DNA of 14,691 bases from DATFAS01 sp035254305. GTDB taxonomy: Bacteria > Bacillota > Bacilli > Aneurinibacillales > RAOX-1. The stretch is from positions 1-14,691 of the forward strand of contig DATFAS010000031.1 of the NCBI GenBank assembly GCA_035254305.1. Reading direction: 5' to 3'. Position 1 is the stretch's first letter; each line of letters begins with the position of its first letter. Shown here piece after piece: positions 1 through 6,304 of the stretch. The translations under genes were made by a program, and so were the position numbers. The notes beneath the pieces are model-generated. The model was not told where the DNA came from, ran no database searches, and saw nothing but the letters and a program-made list of their open reading frames with translations.

Positions 1-171
1 GACTTCTTTTTCTTCTAGCCATTTGAGCATGTCGAAAAGATCTTTGGTCATTGTAGGAAAAGTACGCGTTTCAGTTTCTGGGATAGCATCAAGGGGACCC
101 GTCATAACACAAACCACAATATTTCTTTGATGAACATCTAAACCTGCACAATGCGTTAACATCGCTTCCAT
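1..171 (-). CDS. IS110-family transposase, N-terminal part (cut by window edge)
   Basis: Fifty-seven codons are visible, running off the left edge. The start of the protein (MEAMLTHCAGLDVHQRNIVV) is the typical opening of IS110-family DEDD recombinases: the Asp in GLDVH (residue 12) is the first acidic residue of the RuvC-like catalytic core. The start is the ATG at 171 because a GGAGTG ribosome binding site (178-183) sits 6 nt upstream; an in-frame GTG at 180 overlaps that site and is less likely. IS110-family enzymes move elements through a circular intermediate using a structured bridge RNA from the element's non-coding end. Whether the gene is intact cannot be judged here. Confidence 0.85.
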   Translation of the reverse strand, partial: MEAMLTHCAGLDVHQRNIVVCVMTGPLDAIPETETRTFPTMTKDLFDMLKWLEEKEV

Positions 172-453
172 GTTCTTCACTCCAACAAGATAAAGTCAAG
201 AGTAGTTGAACTCGTTCGAAATTCACATTTTTTTCTTCGTGGTCATCCATCAAGAAGGGTATGTGATGGAGCCGACAAGGGGGTGTCCACAAAACAAGTT
301 CATACAGTTTTTATGACAGGGTCGAGCCACCACAAAAAGCCACGTATTACAGTATCTACTCTTGCTATTAGTCAGTCTTGTCAGAAAAATGTTGAACTAA
401 TCTAAAAAAGATTTTCATTCTGGGGTGCGACGATAAGTCATGATAGTTTTTAT
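172..453. other. Non-coding gap: IS110 end plus upstream flank of the cyclophilin gene
   Basis: No convincing gene lies between the transposase start and the cyclophilin promoter. The right part of this stretch should be the insertion-element end; its exact boundary is not visible because the opposite end lies outside the window. At 399-413 there is a weak 5-bp inverted repeat (AATCT/AGATT) with an A-rich loop, too weak to call a terminator. A reading frame at 89-292 on the minus strand overlaps the transposase start in another frame and is not considered a gene. Confidence 0.5.
239..316 (-). ncRNA. Candidate IS110 bridge RNA (structured part of the element's left end)
   Basis: In the IS110 group the bridge RNA is encoded between the element end and the transposase start, which is this stretch on the minus strand. 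Two hairpins are visible. The first pairs 300-304 with 312-316 (5 bp, 7-nt loop). The second, 239-290, has an outer stem (239-245 with 284-290, one A-A mismatch), a 13-nt one-sided bulge (271-283) and an inner perfect 6-bp stem (246-251 with 265-270) closing a 13-nt loop (252-264). Two consecutive looped domains are what the bridge RNA model needs, but target and donor guides cannot be assigned without the other end and target site. RNA limits are not determined. Confidence 0.35.
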
Positions 454-464
454 ATGATACGAGT

Positions 465-470
465 TATAAT
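465..470 (+). promoter_or_regulatory. Putative -10 box for the cyclophilin gene
   Basis: A perfect TATAAT lies 28 nt upstream of the ATG at 499. The expected -35 region (about 441-447, TGATAGT) is poor, so the promoter may rely on an activator or another element. A second -10-like TATGAT is at 453-458. The well-placed GGAGAGG ribosome binding site at 484-490 lies downstream. Confidence 0.4.
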
Positions 471-498
471 AAAAAAATACTCTGGAGAGGAAATCGAT

Positions 499-1479
499 AT
501 GAAGAAAATAGTACACACCCTTTTTGCAGCTGCAACTCTAATCGGATTAAGTAGTTCTATGGTAAGTGCAGAGGGGATAGCGGATCAACCCATTACCGTT
601 AAAGTCGATCAAACAGTTGTCTCCTTCCCCGACGCAACACCTTATATTGATAATAACCGTGTACTCGTTCCCCTCCGCTTCATTGCCGAACAACTCGGTT
701 CCGAGGTGACATGGGACAACACCACTCAATCTGTCGATATGGTTAAGGGATCGAAGACCATTCAACTAGTCATTGGGCAGAATCATGCACAAGTCAATGG
801 TGAGACGAAGACGTTCGATACCGCTGCAAGCATTCTAAATTCTCGGACATACGTACCCTTGCGATTTATTAGTGAGACCTTCGGTTCTAAAGTAGATTGG
901 GATGATGCCGCCCATTCTGTTCTTATTACACAACCCACTATCGCCGATCGAAATCATATGTACACTACAGCACCCACTATGAAAATCGATCCAAATCAAA
1001 CCTATGTGGCAGCGATCAAAACCAATCAAGGGACAATAAAAGTAGAGCTTGATGCTAAGGATGCACCCATTACCGTAAATAACTTTGTCTTCCTTGCAAA
1101 AGATGGCTACTTCGATGGAATTACGTTTCATAGAATCATTAAAGATTTTATGATCCAAACCGGTGACCCTCTTGGAAACGGTACAGGCGGCCCAGGTTAT
1201 CGAATTCCGGATGAGTTATCTACGAAAATAGCCTATGACAAAGGGATTGTTGCCATGGCTAATGCTGGCCCGAATTCAGGTGGAAGCCAATTCTTCATCT
1301 GTTCCGGCGATGACTCCAAGATGCTCAATAACAACCCTGACTATACGATCTTTGGAAAAGTAATAGACGGAATGGACGTAGTCTCTAAGATTGCAGCAAC
1401 CCCTGTGGAAGTGTCTCCATTTGGTGAAATAAGCAAACCTACTGAAGTTGTTAAAATTGAATCGATCACCATTAACTAG
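499..1479 (+). CDS. Secreted cyclophilin-type peptidyl-prolyl isomerase with CuAO-N domain
   Basis: The 326-residue product begins with a signal peptide (MKKIVHTLFAAATLIGLSSS, likely cleaved after VSA near residue 24). Residues about 30-145 hold two copies of the copper-amine-oxidase N-terminal-like unit, each with a VPLRF motif (57-61 and 119-123). Residues about 168-326 are a cyclophilin domain: FHRIIKDFMIQTGDP (210-224, catalytic Arg212) and NSGGSQFFI (259-267) are diagnostic. It should catalyse proline isomerisation during protein folding outside the membrane; the CuAO-N part is common in secreted Paenibacillaceae proteins and probably serves as a binding or attachment module. The start at 499 is preferred over an in-frame ATG at 454: GGAGAGG sits 8 nt before it and the signal peptide begins there. 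The gene stands alone. Confidence 0.93.
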   Translation: MKKIVHTLFAAATLIGLSSSMVSAEGIADQPITVKVDQTVVSFPDATPYIDNNRVLVPLRFIAEQLGSEVTWDNTTQSVDMVKGSKTIQLVIGQNHAQVNGETKTFDTAASILNSRTYVPLRFISETFGSKVDWDDAAHSVLITQPTIADRNHMYTTAPTMKIDPNQTYVAAIKTNQGTIKVELDAKDAPITVNNFVFLAKDGYFDGITFHRIIKDFMIQTGDPLGNGTGGPGYRIPDELSTKIAYDKGIVAMANAGPNSGGSQFFICSGDDSKMLNNNPDYTIFGKVIDGMDVVSKIAATPVEVSPFGEISKPTEVVKIESITIN

Positions 1480-1487
1480 AATCAATG

Positions 1488-1510
1488 ATAGGGGCCTATT
1501 AGGCCCTTAT
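1488..1510 (+). terminator. Hairpin terminator after the cyclophilin gene
   Basis: A 10-bp stem (1488-1497 pairing with 1501-1510, one G-T pair) with a 3-nt ATT loop starts 8 nt after the stop codon. The GC core GGGCC/GGCCC is strong but no proper U-run follows (TTATCT), so it is a moderate terminator call. The hairpin is also the first of the four 29-bp repeat units in this gap. Confidence 0.5.
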
Positions 1511-1687
1511 CTCACCAATTCAACCGGAAAATCAGGAATTAAGATCCCTGGAGGACCTTATCTTCCTCTTCACCCCTCATTATCCGTCCATTCATCCCTC
1601 ATAAGCGCCCTACAGTCCCTTATCTCTCCAATTCAACTGGAAAATCAGAAATTAAGAGCCCGTGGGAACCTTATCTTCCGCTTTCAC
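1488..1687. repeat. Two-copy 113-bp period repeat built of 29-bp quasi-palindromes
   Basis: Four 29-bp units share the pattern (A)TAAG..CC...GG..CCTTATCT..CC: unit A 1488-1516, B 1538-1566, C 1601-1629, D 1651-1679. A to C and B to D are each exactly 113 bp apart, and A-B and C-D are each 50 bp apart, so the block is one two-unit element duplicated in tandem. The second long copy (1617-1687) matches the first (1504-1573) over about 70 bp with roughly 10-12 differences and runs across the stop codon of the neighbouring gene (1684-1686). Each unit can fold into an imperfect hairpin (AAG/CTT ends, CC/GG core). The position between convergent genes suggests a dispersed intergenic, REP/BIME-like element that may also act as bidirectional terminator. 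Confidence 0.65.
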
Positions 1688-3309
1688 AATTGCTCTACCA
1701 CCACTTGATCGATATGTTTAAAAAATAAATCTACTAGATCAGGGTCAAAATTGATCCCCTTAAGCTCACTCATCTCTTGAATGACTTCTTTCTTCCCCAT
1801 CCTTGCTCGGTATACCCGATCATGAGTCAGGACATCATAGGTGTCTAGAATAAACATAATCCTAGCCATATAGGGGATCTCCTGCTCCTTTAACCCCTGA
1901 GGATACCCTGTTCCATCCCAACATTCGTGCATACCTAGAATGGCTTCAGCCACTTCCATTTCACCTATGGATTGAGCCAGGCGAAAACCTGCCTCACTAT
2001 GGGCTTTAACAATCTCAAATTCTTCCTCTGTGATCTTTCCCTTTCGGCCCAAAATATCCTGTGGAATCATAATTTTACCTATATCATGGATCTCCGCCAG
2101 AAGAAGCAGGTTCCGCATCATTTTGGATGATACGTCAATCCCTAGAATCGGAGCAAAATTGTAAACCATCCCTTTCAGCCGATCAATATGCCCTGGAATA
2201 TCGAAGCACCTTTTTTCTGCTACCTCTAAGAAGTTCGCGATGACTCGTTGACGGTGCTCTTTTCCTTCTATGATCTTGAGACTGTACATGATCGACTCAG
2301 CCTCCCGAAATAAATCGGAGAAACTAGACGTAGTGCTATTCATTGTCGAACTACCCATGGTCACACTCACTTCAATCGGGTCCGTTTCACACGTTGTACA
2401 TTTCTGCTTGATAGAGTTCATAATCTCCTGGCAAGTGTTTACATCCGTTTTCGGAAGAATGAGTACAAATTCATCCCCACCCCAGCGGACTAGAATATCC
2501 TGTGCTCTACAGCTACTCTGTAATACCTTAGCCGTATTGACAATTAACTGATCACCCTGTTCATGGCCAAATACATCATTAACTAGCTTGAGCCCATTCA
2601 TATCTCCCACAATTAAACTTATGGGGAAATTTTCTGGACACATCACCTCAGGGATTACCTTTTGGACATAGGCACGATTATACAAACAGGTAAGGCTATC
2701 ATGATAGCTTAGGAAGCTTACTCTTGCCTCTGAAGCCACTCTTTCTGTCACATCCGTAAGAATAGCCATCACGATCTGAGTTTCTACATCCTTTTCGAAT
2801 GATTGGATGATTTTAAATCTAGCCCGTATAGACCGCCCATTCACCATTAGAATTTCCGAAAGCTGGGCTAGCAGCTCATTTTTCCGCAGTTGATCCGAAG
2901 TGGAAAAGACCATCTCCAGCCGTTCCTTATTTACTCGTCTCTGATCCTCATCCACCCAAAGAAGCTCCGCGATGTTTAGGTTAGCAATTCTCTCCCCAAA
3001 AATCGTAAGACATTCCTGGCTATATTCTTTATCAATACATAGATCCGCACCAAAGGTTAGAAATCCTTGATTCGAATGATCCAATATATTTTTAATATCA
3101 TTCTCGCGTTTATGCAGAACCTTCCCTTGCATATCACTAATTTTGAATATTTTATTGGAGAGCTTGAGTAATTTCTCGTAATGAGTGAGAAGTTCCTTAT
3201 AATCCTGCCAAAGCGGATTGCTTTCCGCTTCTTCCCACAGACGATCCCTATATTTATCAAAAACATTCTGTTCATACTGGAATATGTCTTGCAGCTGATT
3301 TGAATCCAA
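1684..3309 (-). CDS. SiaD-like diguanylate cyclase fused to an HD-GYP domain
   Basis: The 541-residue cytoplasmic protein has an N-terminal helical, coiled-coil-like region (about 1-80), a PAS-like segment (about 80-190), a GGDEF domain (about 195-350) and an HD-GYP domain (about 360-535). The cyclase motif GGDEF is canonical (277-281). The product-inhibition motif RxxD is present as RAQD (268-271), five residues before GGDEF. The HD-GYP part has HDIGK (408-412), His437, GYP (468-470) and Asp489, but the usual HHE is MHE (Met460-His461-Glu462) and the upstream Glu is Asp370. It is likely to make cyclic di-GMP; hydrolysis is less certain. As last gene after siaB-siaC-siaA it occupies the SiaD place, although P. 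aeruginosa SiaD has no HD-GYP. The start is TTG at 3309, 20 nt after the siaA-like stop; no ATG lies nearby in frame, and GA-rich ribosome-binding sequence precedes it. Confidence 0.88.
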   Translation of the reverse strand: MDSNQLQDIFQYEQNVFDKYRDRLWEEAESNPLWQDYKELLTHYEKLLKLSNKIFKISDMQGKVLHKRENDIKNILDHSNQGFLTFGADLCIDKEYSQECLTIFGERIANLNIAELLWVDEDQRRVNKERLEMVFSTSDQLRKNELLAQLSEILMVNGRSIRARFKIIQSFEKDVETQIVMAILTDVTERVASEARVSFLSYHDSLTCLYNRAYVQKVIPEVMCPENFPISLIVGDMNGLKLVNDVFGHEQGDQLIVNTAKVLQSSCRAQDILVRWGGDEFVLILPKTDVNTCQEIMNSIKQKCTTCETDPIEVSVTMGSSTMNSTTSSFSDLFREAESIMYSLKIIEGKEHRQRVIANFLEVAEKRCFDIPGHIDRLKGMVYNFAPILGIDVSSKMMRNLLLLAEIHDIGKIMIPQDILGRKGKITEEEFEIVKAHSEAGFRLAQSIGEMEVAEAILGMHECWDGTGYPQGLKEQEIPYMARIMFILDTYDVLTHDRVYRARMGKKEVIQEMSELKGINFDPDLVDLFFKHIDQVVVEQL

Positions 3310-3329
3310 TTTCCTTCTTGCCCCTCTCC

Positions 3330-5165
3330 TTAAGGGTGAAAAGCGATCACCAGAATATCATCTCTCTGGGGTTCTTTCCCCATATAGGCTTCTAATTGTG
3401 TGGTAAAGTAATCCATTTGATCGCTTAAAGAGCTTCCCTTCATCTGGCGAATCAAGTCTTCCCATCGCTTTCGACCAAATGAAAAGTTTTTCTCGCCCCC
3501 ATTTTGATCAAGGAAGCCATCGGTTGTCATCACGAAGGTCTGGCCCTCCACAATGCCGCAATCGGTATTGGTAAAATCATAATCAAACCTTGTTCTACGA
3601 TACCCGAGGCTTTTGCGGTTTCCTTTGATTACCTCGAGTTGTTCTTCAGTTTTTATATATAAATCTGTTTTTGCACCGGCAAAACGCAGTATCCTATTTT
3701 CTTTGTGAATATAACAAAGGCCAAGATCTAATCCATCATCAGTGAGTGCTTCAGCATGCTCCTGGTGCAAGATCTCCTTCACCATTTTATTGATCTCCTT
3801 GAGAATAGATGCAGGATTTTCTTTATTGGTCTCTGTTACAACATGGTTCAGTATGGATAACACCATCATCGTCATACAAGCTCCGGGGACCCCATGCCCG
3901 GTACAATCGCCAATAGCGACAAGATAATCCTCACCAAATGATTTAACCCAAAAAAAGTCCCCTCCCACCACATCTCGCGGTTTCCAAAGCAAGAAATAGT
4001 CTTGAAATAGATCATCTAGCTTCGATTTCGATGGCATAGTGGATTCTTGAATTCGTTTAGCATAATCGATACTATCGAGTAGGGTTTGATTTTTATGATG
4101 AAGCTCCTCTGTCCTCTCCCACACCTTTTTTTCTAGCTCTTGATTGACTTCTAGTGCCCTTTTGTAAGGGTTCGCTAAATACTTTGAAATATAATAGAAA
4201 AGAAAGACCGAAAATAGGATTAATAAAAGAGTAGCAATAAGGGTATTGAATTTAATTGTATTTAAGAAGGATACCGTGTCTTGTCTAGGAACCTCCACCA
4301 CAAGCTTCCAATCGGCCGATTGAATCGGATAGCTAATCAAATCGACTACTTCATGATTCGGGTTTTGATACTGGGTAACAAAGGTATCTTTACTATGTAT
4401 ATGATTTAGCAGTCCCTCTTTCACTTCATTTGGTATAAATCGATCAATATTTTTTCCGCGTTCTGGTAGTTGATCAGAAAGATAAATATTTCCTGAATCA
4501 TCAATGATCCGAAGGGTACTATGCTCACCATATTTCAGCTTGTCAAATTCCTCTGCCATACTCATCAGACTTAATCCCACACCTACAACGGCAATGGGGT
4601 GCCCTGCATCTGACATGACAGCATTCACAAAGACAAACGTATCATCCCTACTATCATTGTAATCAATCTGCACACTCACCGGACTTGTAGACTCGAGTGT
4701 CTCATAGAACCACTTGTGATTTGGATTGTCCTTAGACATTGTTTCAATGATCCTACCATTCTCTGCCCAGTAATGATTGGTGATGGCACTGACGATGAAG
4801 GTATTGCTATAGTCATAATCCTTAGCAATACCTACCACCTTCTGGATAGAAGCATCACCTTGAAGCTGCTCCTTCTCCCCACTTTTCACCCAATCCATAA
4901 TCGAGGGGTCGCGTGCAAGGATAAGAGCTGTTTCCTTCGCCCGATTGATTCTCCCATCAATTTTGGAAGAAATCGATTCTGCTATATAGCCTAGATCCTT
5001 TGTTTTTAGTTTACTGACGACTTCCTTCTCTGTAATCCAATAGGATAACGTACCAATTAGAACAACCGAACAGATAATCGTAATGCAGGCAATCAGGATC
5101 ACCCGAAAGATACTTCGCCCATAGATTCTCTGAAAGGTTCCCTCTCCACTCTCATGCATCCTCAT
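3330..5165 (-). CDS. siaA: SiaA-like membrane PP2C (SpoIIE-type) phosphatase with dCACHE sensor
   Basis: The 611-residue protein has a transmembrane helix at about 20-42, an extracytoplasmic region of about 260 residues with dCACHE character (43-305), a second helix (about 306-328), a coiled coil (about 335-375) and a PP2C/SpoIIE phosphatase domain (about 385-610). Metal-binding Asp positions are visible in GGDFF (Asp403), GDCTGHG (Asp420), TTDGF (Asp549) and RDDILV (Asp603). In P. aeruginosa, SiaA dephosphorylates SiaC in response to an external cue, which fits the SiaC-like gene directly upstream; the start codon overlaps that gene's stop by one base (TAATG), implying translational coupling. 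ATG at 5165 or the one two codons later (5159) could serve; AAGGTG at 5170-5175 lies 4 or 10 nt away. A convincing HAMP domain between helix 2 and the coiled coil is not seen, unlike SiaA. The symbol is by analogy. Confidence 0.88.
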   Translation of the reverse strand: MRMHESGEGTFQRIYGRSIFRVILIACITIICSVVLIGTLSYWITEKEVVSKLKTKDLGYIAESISSKIDGRINRAKETALILARDPSIMDWVKSGEKEQLQGDASIQKVVGIAKDYDYSNTFIVSAITNHYWAENGRIIETMSKDNPNHKWFYETLESTSPVSVQIDYNDSRDDTFVFVNAVMSDAGHPIAVVGVGLSLMSMAEEFDKLKYGEHSTLRIIDDSGNIYLSDQLPERGKNIDRFIPNEVKEGLLNHIHSKDTFVTQYQNPNHEVVDLISYPIQSADWKLVVEVPRQDTVSFLNTIKFNTLIATLLLILFSVFLFYYISKYLANPYKRALEVNQELEKKVWERTEELHHKNQTLLDSIDYAKRIQESTMPSKSKLDDLFQDYFLLWKPRDVVGGDFFWVKSFGEDYLVAIGDCTGHGVPGACMTMMVLSILNHVVTETNKENPASILKEINKMVKEILHQEHAEALTDDGLDLGLCYIHKENRILRFAGAKTDLYIKTEEQLEVIKGNRKSLGYRRTRFDYDFTNTDCGIVEGQTFVMTTDGFLDQNGGEKNFSFGRKRWEDLIRQMKGSSLSDQMDYFTTQLEAYMGKEPQRDDILVIAFHP

Positions 5166-5554
5166 TAATCACCTTTTCTTGGTACAATGTGGAAGGGAAA
5201 GGAGAAATCCTCTTGAAATTCTTCGGCACATTCTAATTCACTTTCATTCTCCTTATCGTAGTACCAATTTAATTTAATCTTTTTTCCATTCTGGAAGGCG
5301 TCTTCGAATTTATCTAGCAGCATCATGATGCACTTCGAGCTACTTGTATTGATATAGGGAAGAACGAAGTCTACTTCGATCGTGACTTCATCTTCAACAG
5401 CCTGCAAATAATCATCGACCCAATAGAAGATGGGCTCATAGAACTTAAAGGCATTTTCCGGATAGGATTGGCCTTTAATCGCTAATACATGCTGGATAGG
5501 ATTAAATTCGATTTTAGGTGAACTTTTGGTTGCCTCGATCATTAATGTTTCCAT
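5165..5554 (-). CDS. siaC: SiaC-like regulatory phosphoprotein (DUF1987 family)
   Basis: The 129-residue protein shows the family hallmark GQSYPEN (28-34) after a short N-terminal strand, then YINTSSSK (67-74) and a closing segment EEFQEDFSFPF (111-121). In P. aeruginosa, SiaC is phosphorylated by SiaB on Thr68 and, when unphosphorylated, binds and activates the diguanylate cyclase SiaD. Thr70 in the NTSS motif is the probable equivalent site here; that assignment is by motif, not alignment. It is a soluble protein without signal peptide or membrane segment. The ATG at 5554 has a perfect AGGAGG (5564-5569) 9 nt upstream that overlaps the siaB-like stop codon, and its own stop overlaps the siaA-like start, so the three genes are tightly coupled. 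Confidence 0.9.
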   Translation of the reverse strand: METLMIEATKSSPKIEFNPIQHVLAIKGQSYPENAFKFYEPIFYWVDDYLQAVEDEVTIEVDFVLPYINTSSSKCIMMLLDKFEDAFQNGKKIKLNWYYDKENESELECAEEFQEDFSFPFHIVPRKGD

Positions 5555-5567
5555 CTAATTTATCCTC

Positions 5568-6116
5568 CTACACCACAGCTTCTAATGTAAAATAAGAGAA
5601 ATGCTCATCAACGGGAATCATACTGTACTCTAGACGGAATTTAGATTTTCTAGCCATTTCAACCAGACCCAAGCCCGCACCTAGACGATCCGGTGATGGA
5701 TCCTTTCTCATCTTTTCTTTATACAGCTTTTTTAGCCCATCCTTATCCAATCCTCTTATTTCCTCCAACGCTTGCAGCAATCTCTCTGAATCCTCTTTTT
5801 CGATTAAATTCCCCGAGCAAATCGAATTCCCATGCTCTGATTTTCCAATGGTTACAATGCAGGAATTTGAAATTTGTTCAAAGGAAGGTTGCTCTCTTTT
5901 ACTGAGACAGTAATTTTTAATATTCTGAGTTTGCTCGATAAAAATAGAAAAAATATGAAAAACATCATTCATCGGTTTATCTTCTGCCTCTAAATATTTC
6001 TTCACCGCTTCCCCCAATTCCTCAATAATCCCCTGGGTGAAACGGCCTGTAAAGCTAATCAACAGCCCCTTCTCACGAAGATTCTTTTGGATATCCAACA
6101 AACAGTTACCAGCCAT
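5568..6116 (-). CDS. siaB: SiaB-like protein kinase (DUF6272 family)
   Basis: The 182-residue protein resembles SiaB, a small kinase with a GHKL ATPase fold that phosphorylates SiaC. An N-box-like motif IEQTQNIKNY (60-69, Glu61 and Asn65) and a glycine-rich stretch GAGLGLVEMARK (146-157) are in the order expected for ATP binding in this fold. There is no signal peptide or membrane helix. The start at 6116 is chosen over an upstream in-frame TTG (6143) because GAGGGGG (6124-6130) lies 7 nt before the ATG and the nine extra residues would cross that site. It is the first gene of the siaB-siaC-siaA-siaD set; the siaC-like gene follows 13 nt later. Recognition rests on family motifs plus the neighbouring SiaC and SiaA homologues. 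Confidence 0.85.
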   Translation of the reverse strand: MAGNCLLDIQKNLREKGLLISFTGRFTQGIIEELGEAVKKYLEAEDKPMNDVFHIFSIFIEQTQNIKNYCLSKREQPSFEQISNSCIVTIGKSEHGNSICSGNLIEKEDSERLLQALEEIRGLDKDGLKKLYKEKMRKDPSPDRLGAGLGLVEMARKSKFRLEYSMIPVDEHFSYFTLEAVV

Positions 6117-6149
6117 AAGCCATCCCCCTCTATTTATAAACAAATAAAA

Positions 6150-6185
6150 ACATCATGCTTTTTTCACTTAGGTAGGGCATGATGT
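6150..6185 (-). terminator. Leader terminator (possible attenuator) ahead of the siaB-like gene
   Basis: On the minus strand a perfect 9-bp inverted repeat (ACATCATGC and GCATGATGT; 6177-6185 with 6150-6158) closes an 18-nt loop and is followed directly by TTTTTATTTG (6141-6150), the form of an intrinsic terminator. It lies between the consensus promoter (6229-6257) and the siaB-like ATG (6116), so transcripts from that promoter must pass it. It could attenuate the operon or stop readthrough from the upstream HD-GYP gene. The leader before it (about 37 nt) is too short for most riboswitch aptamers, and no c-di-GMP riboswitch motif is seen. Confidence 0.65.
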
Positions 6186-6228
6186 GATGCGGCGATCCCA
6201 TTTTCTATTTAACTTTTGTCTACTAAAT

Positions 6229-6257
6229 ATCTTAGATTTTACTAAAAATACTGTCAA
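6229..6257 (-). promoter_or_regulatory. Sigma-A promoter of the siaBCAD-like operon
   Basis: The minus strand carries a perfect TTGACA (6252-6257), a 17-nt spacer and TAAGAT (6229-6234). Transcription should begin near 6222, leaving a leader of about 105 nt before the siaB-like ATG. A 7-bp inverted repeat (6255-6261 with 6291-6297, 29 nt apart) overlaps the -35 box and might be an operator, or chance. No terminator is visible between the preceding HD-GYP gene (stop at 6305) and this promoter. Confidence 0.75.
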
Positions 6258-6304
6258 GTATAGGTTTTAGGTCACCCTTTTCTCTATATCATACTTGGAA
6301 ATGA

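Noticed and set aside
89..292. A 67-residue minus-strand reading frame across the IS110 transposase start
   Set aside because: It overlaps the transposase in another frame and covers the structured non-coding end; composition and start give no support.
399..413. Terminator near the IS110 end
   Set aside because: The stem is only 5 A/T-rich base pairs; too weak to support a call.
454..498. Upstream ATG at 454 extending the cyclophilin by 15 residues
   Set aside because: The extension would cover the TATAAT box and the ribosome site; the signal peptide begins at 499 with GGAGAGG 8 nt before it.
1488..1687. CRISPR array
   Set aside because: Units are spaced unevenly (50 and 63 bp), are imperfect, and the spacers themselves are duplicated, which is unlike CRISPR.
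1448..1708. An 86-residue plus-strand reading frame over the intergenic repeats
   Set aside because: It starts inside the cyclophilin gene in another frame, follows the repeat block and ends inside the siaD-like gene; it has no ribosome site of note.
6117..6222. Cyclic di-GMP riboswitch in the siaB leader
   Set aside because: None of the conserved GEMM-I or GEMM-II sequence blocks is visible and the leader before the terminator is only about 37 nt.
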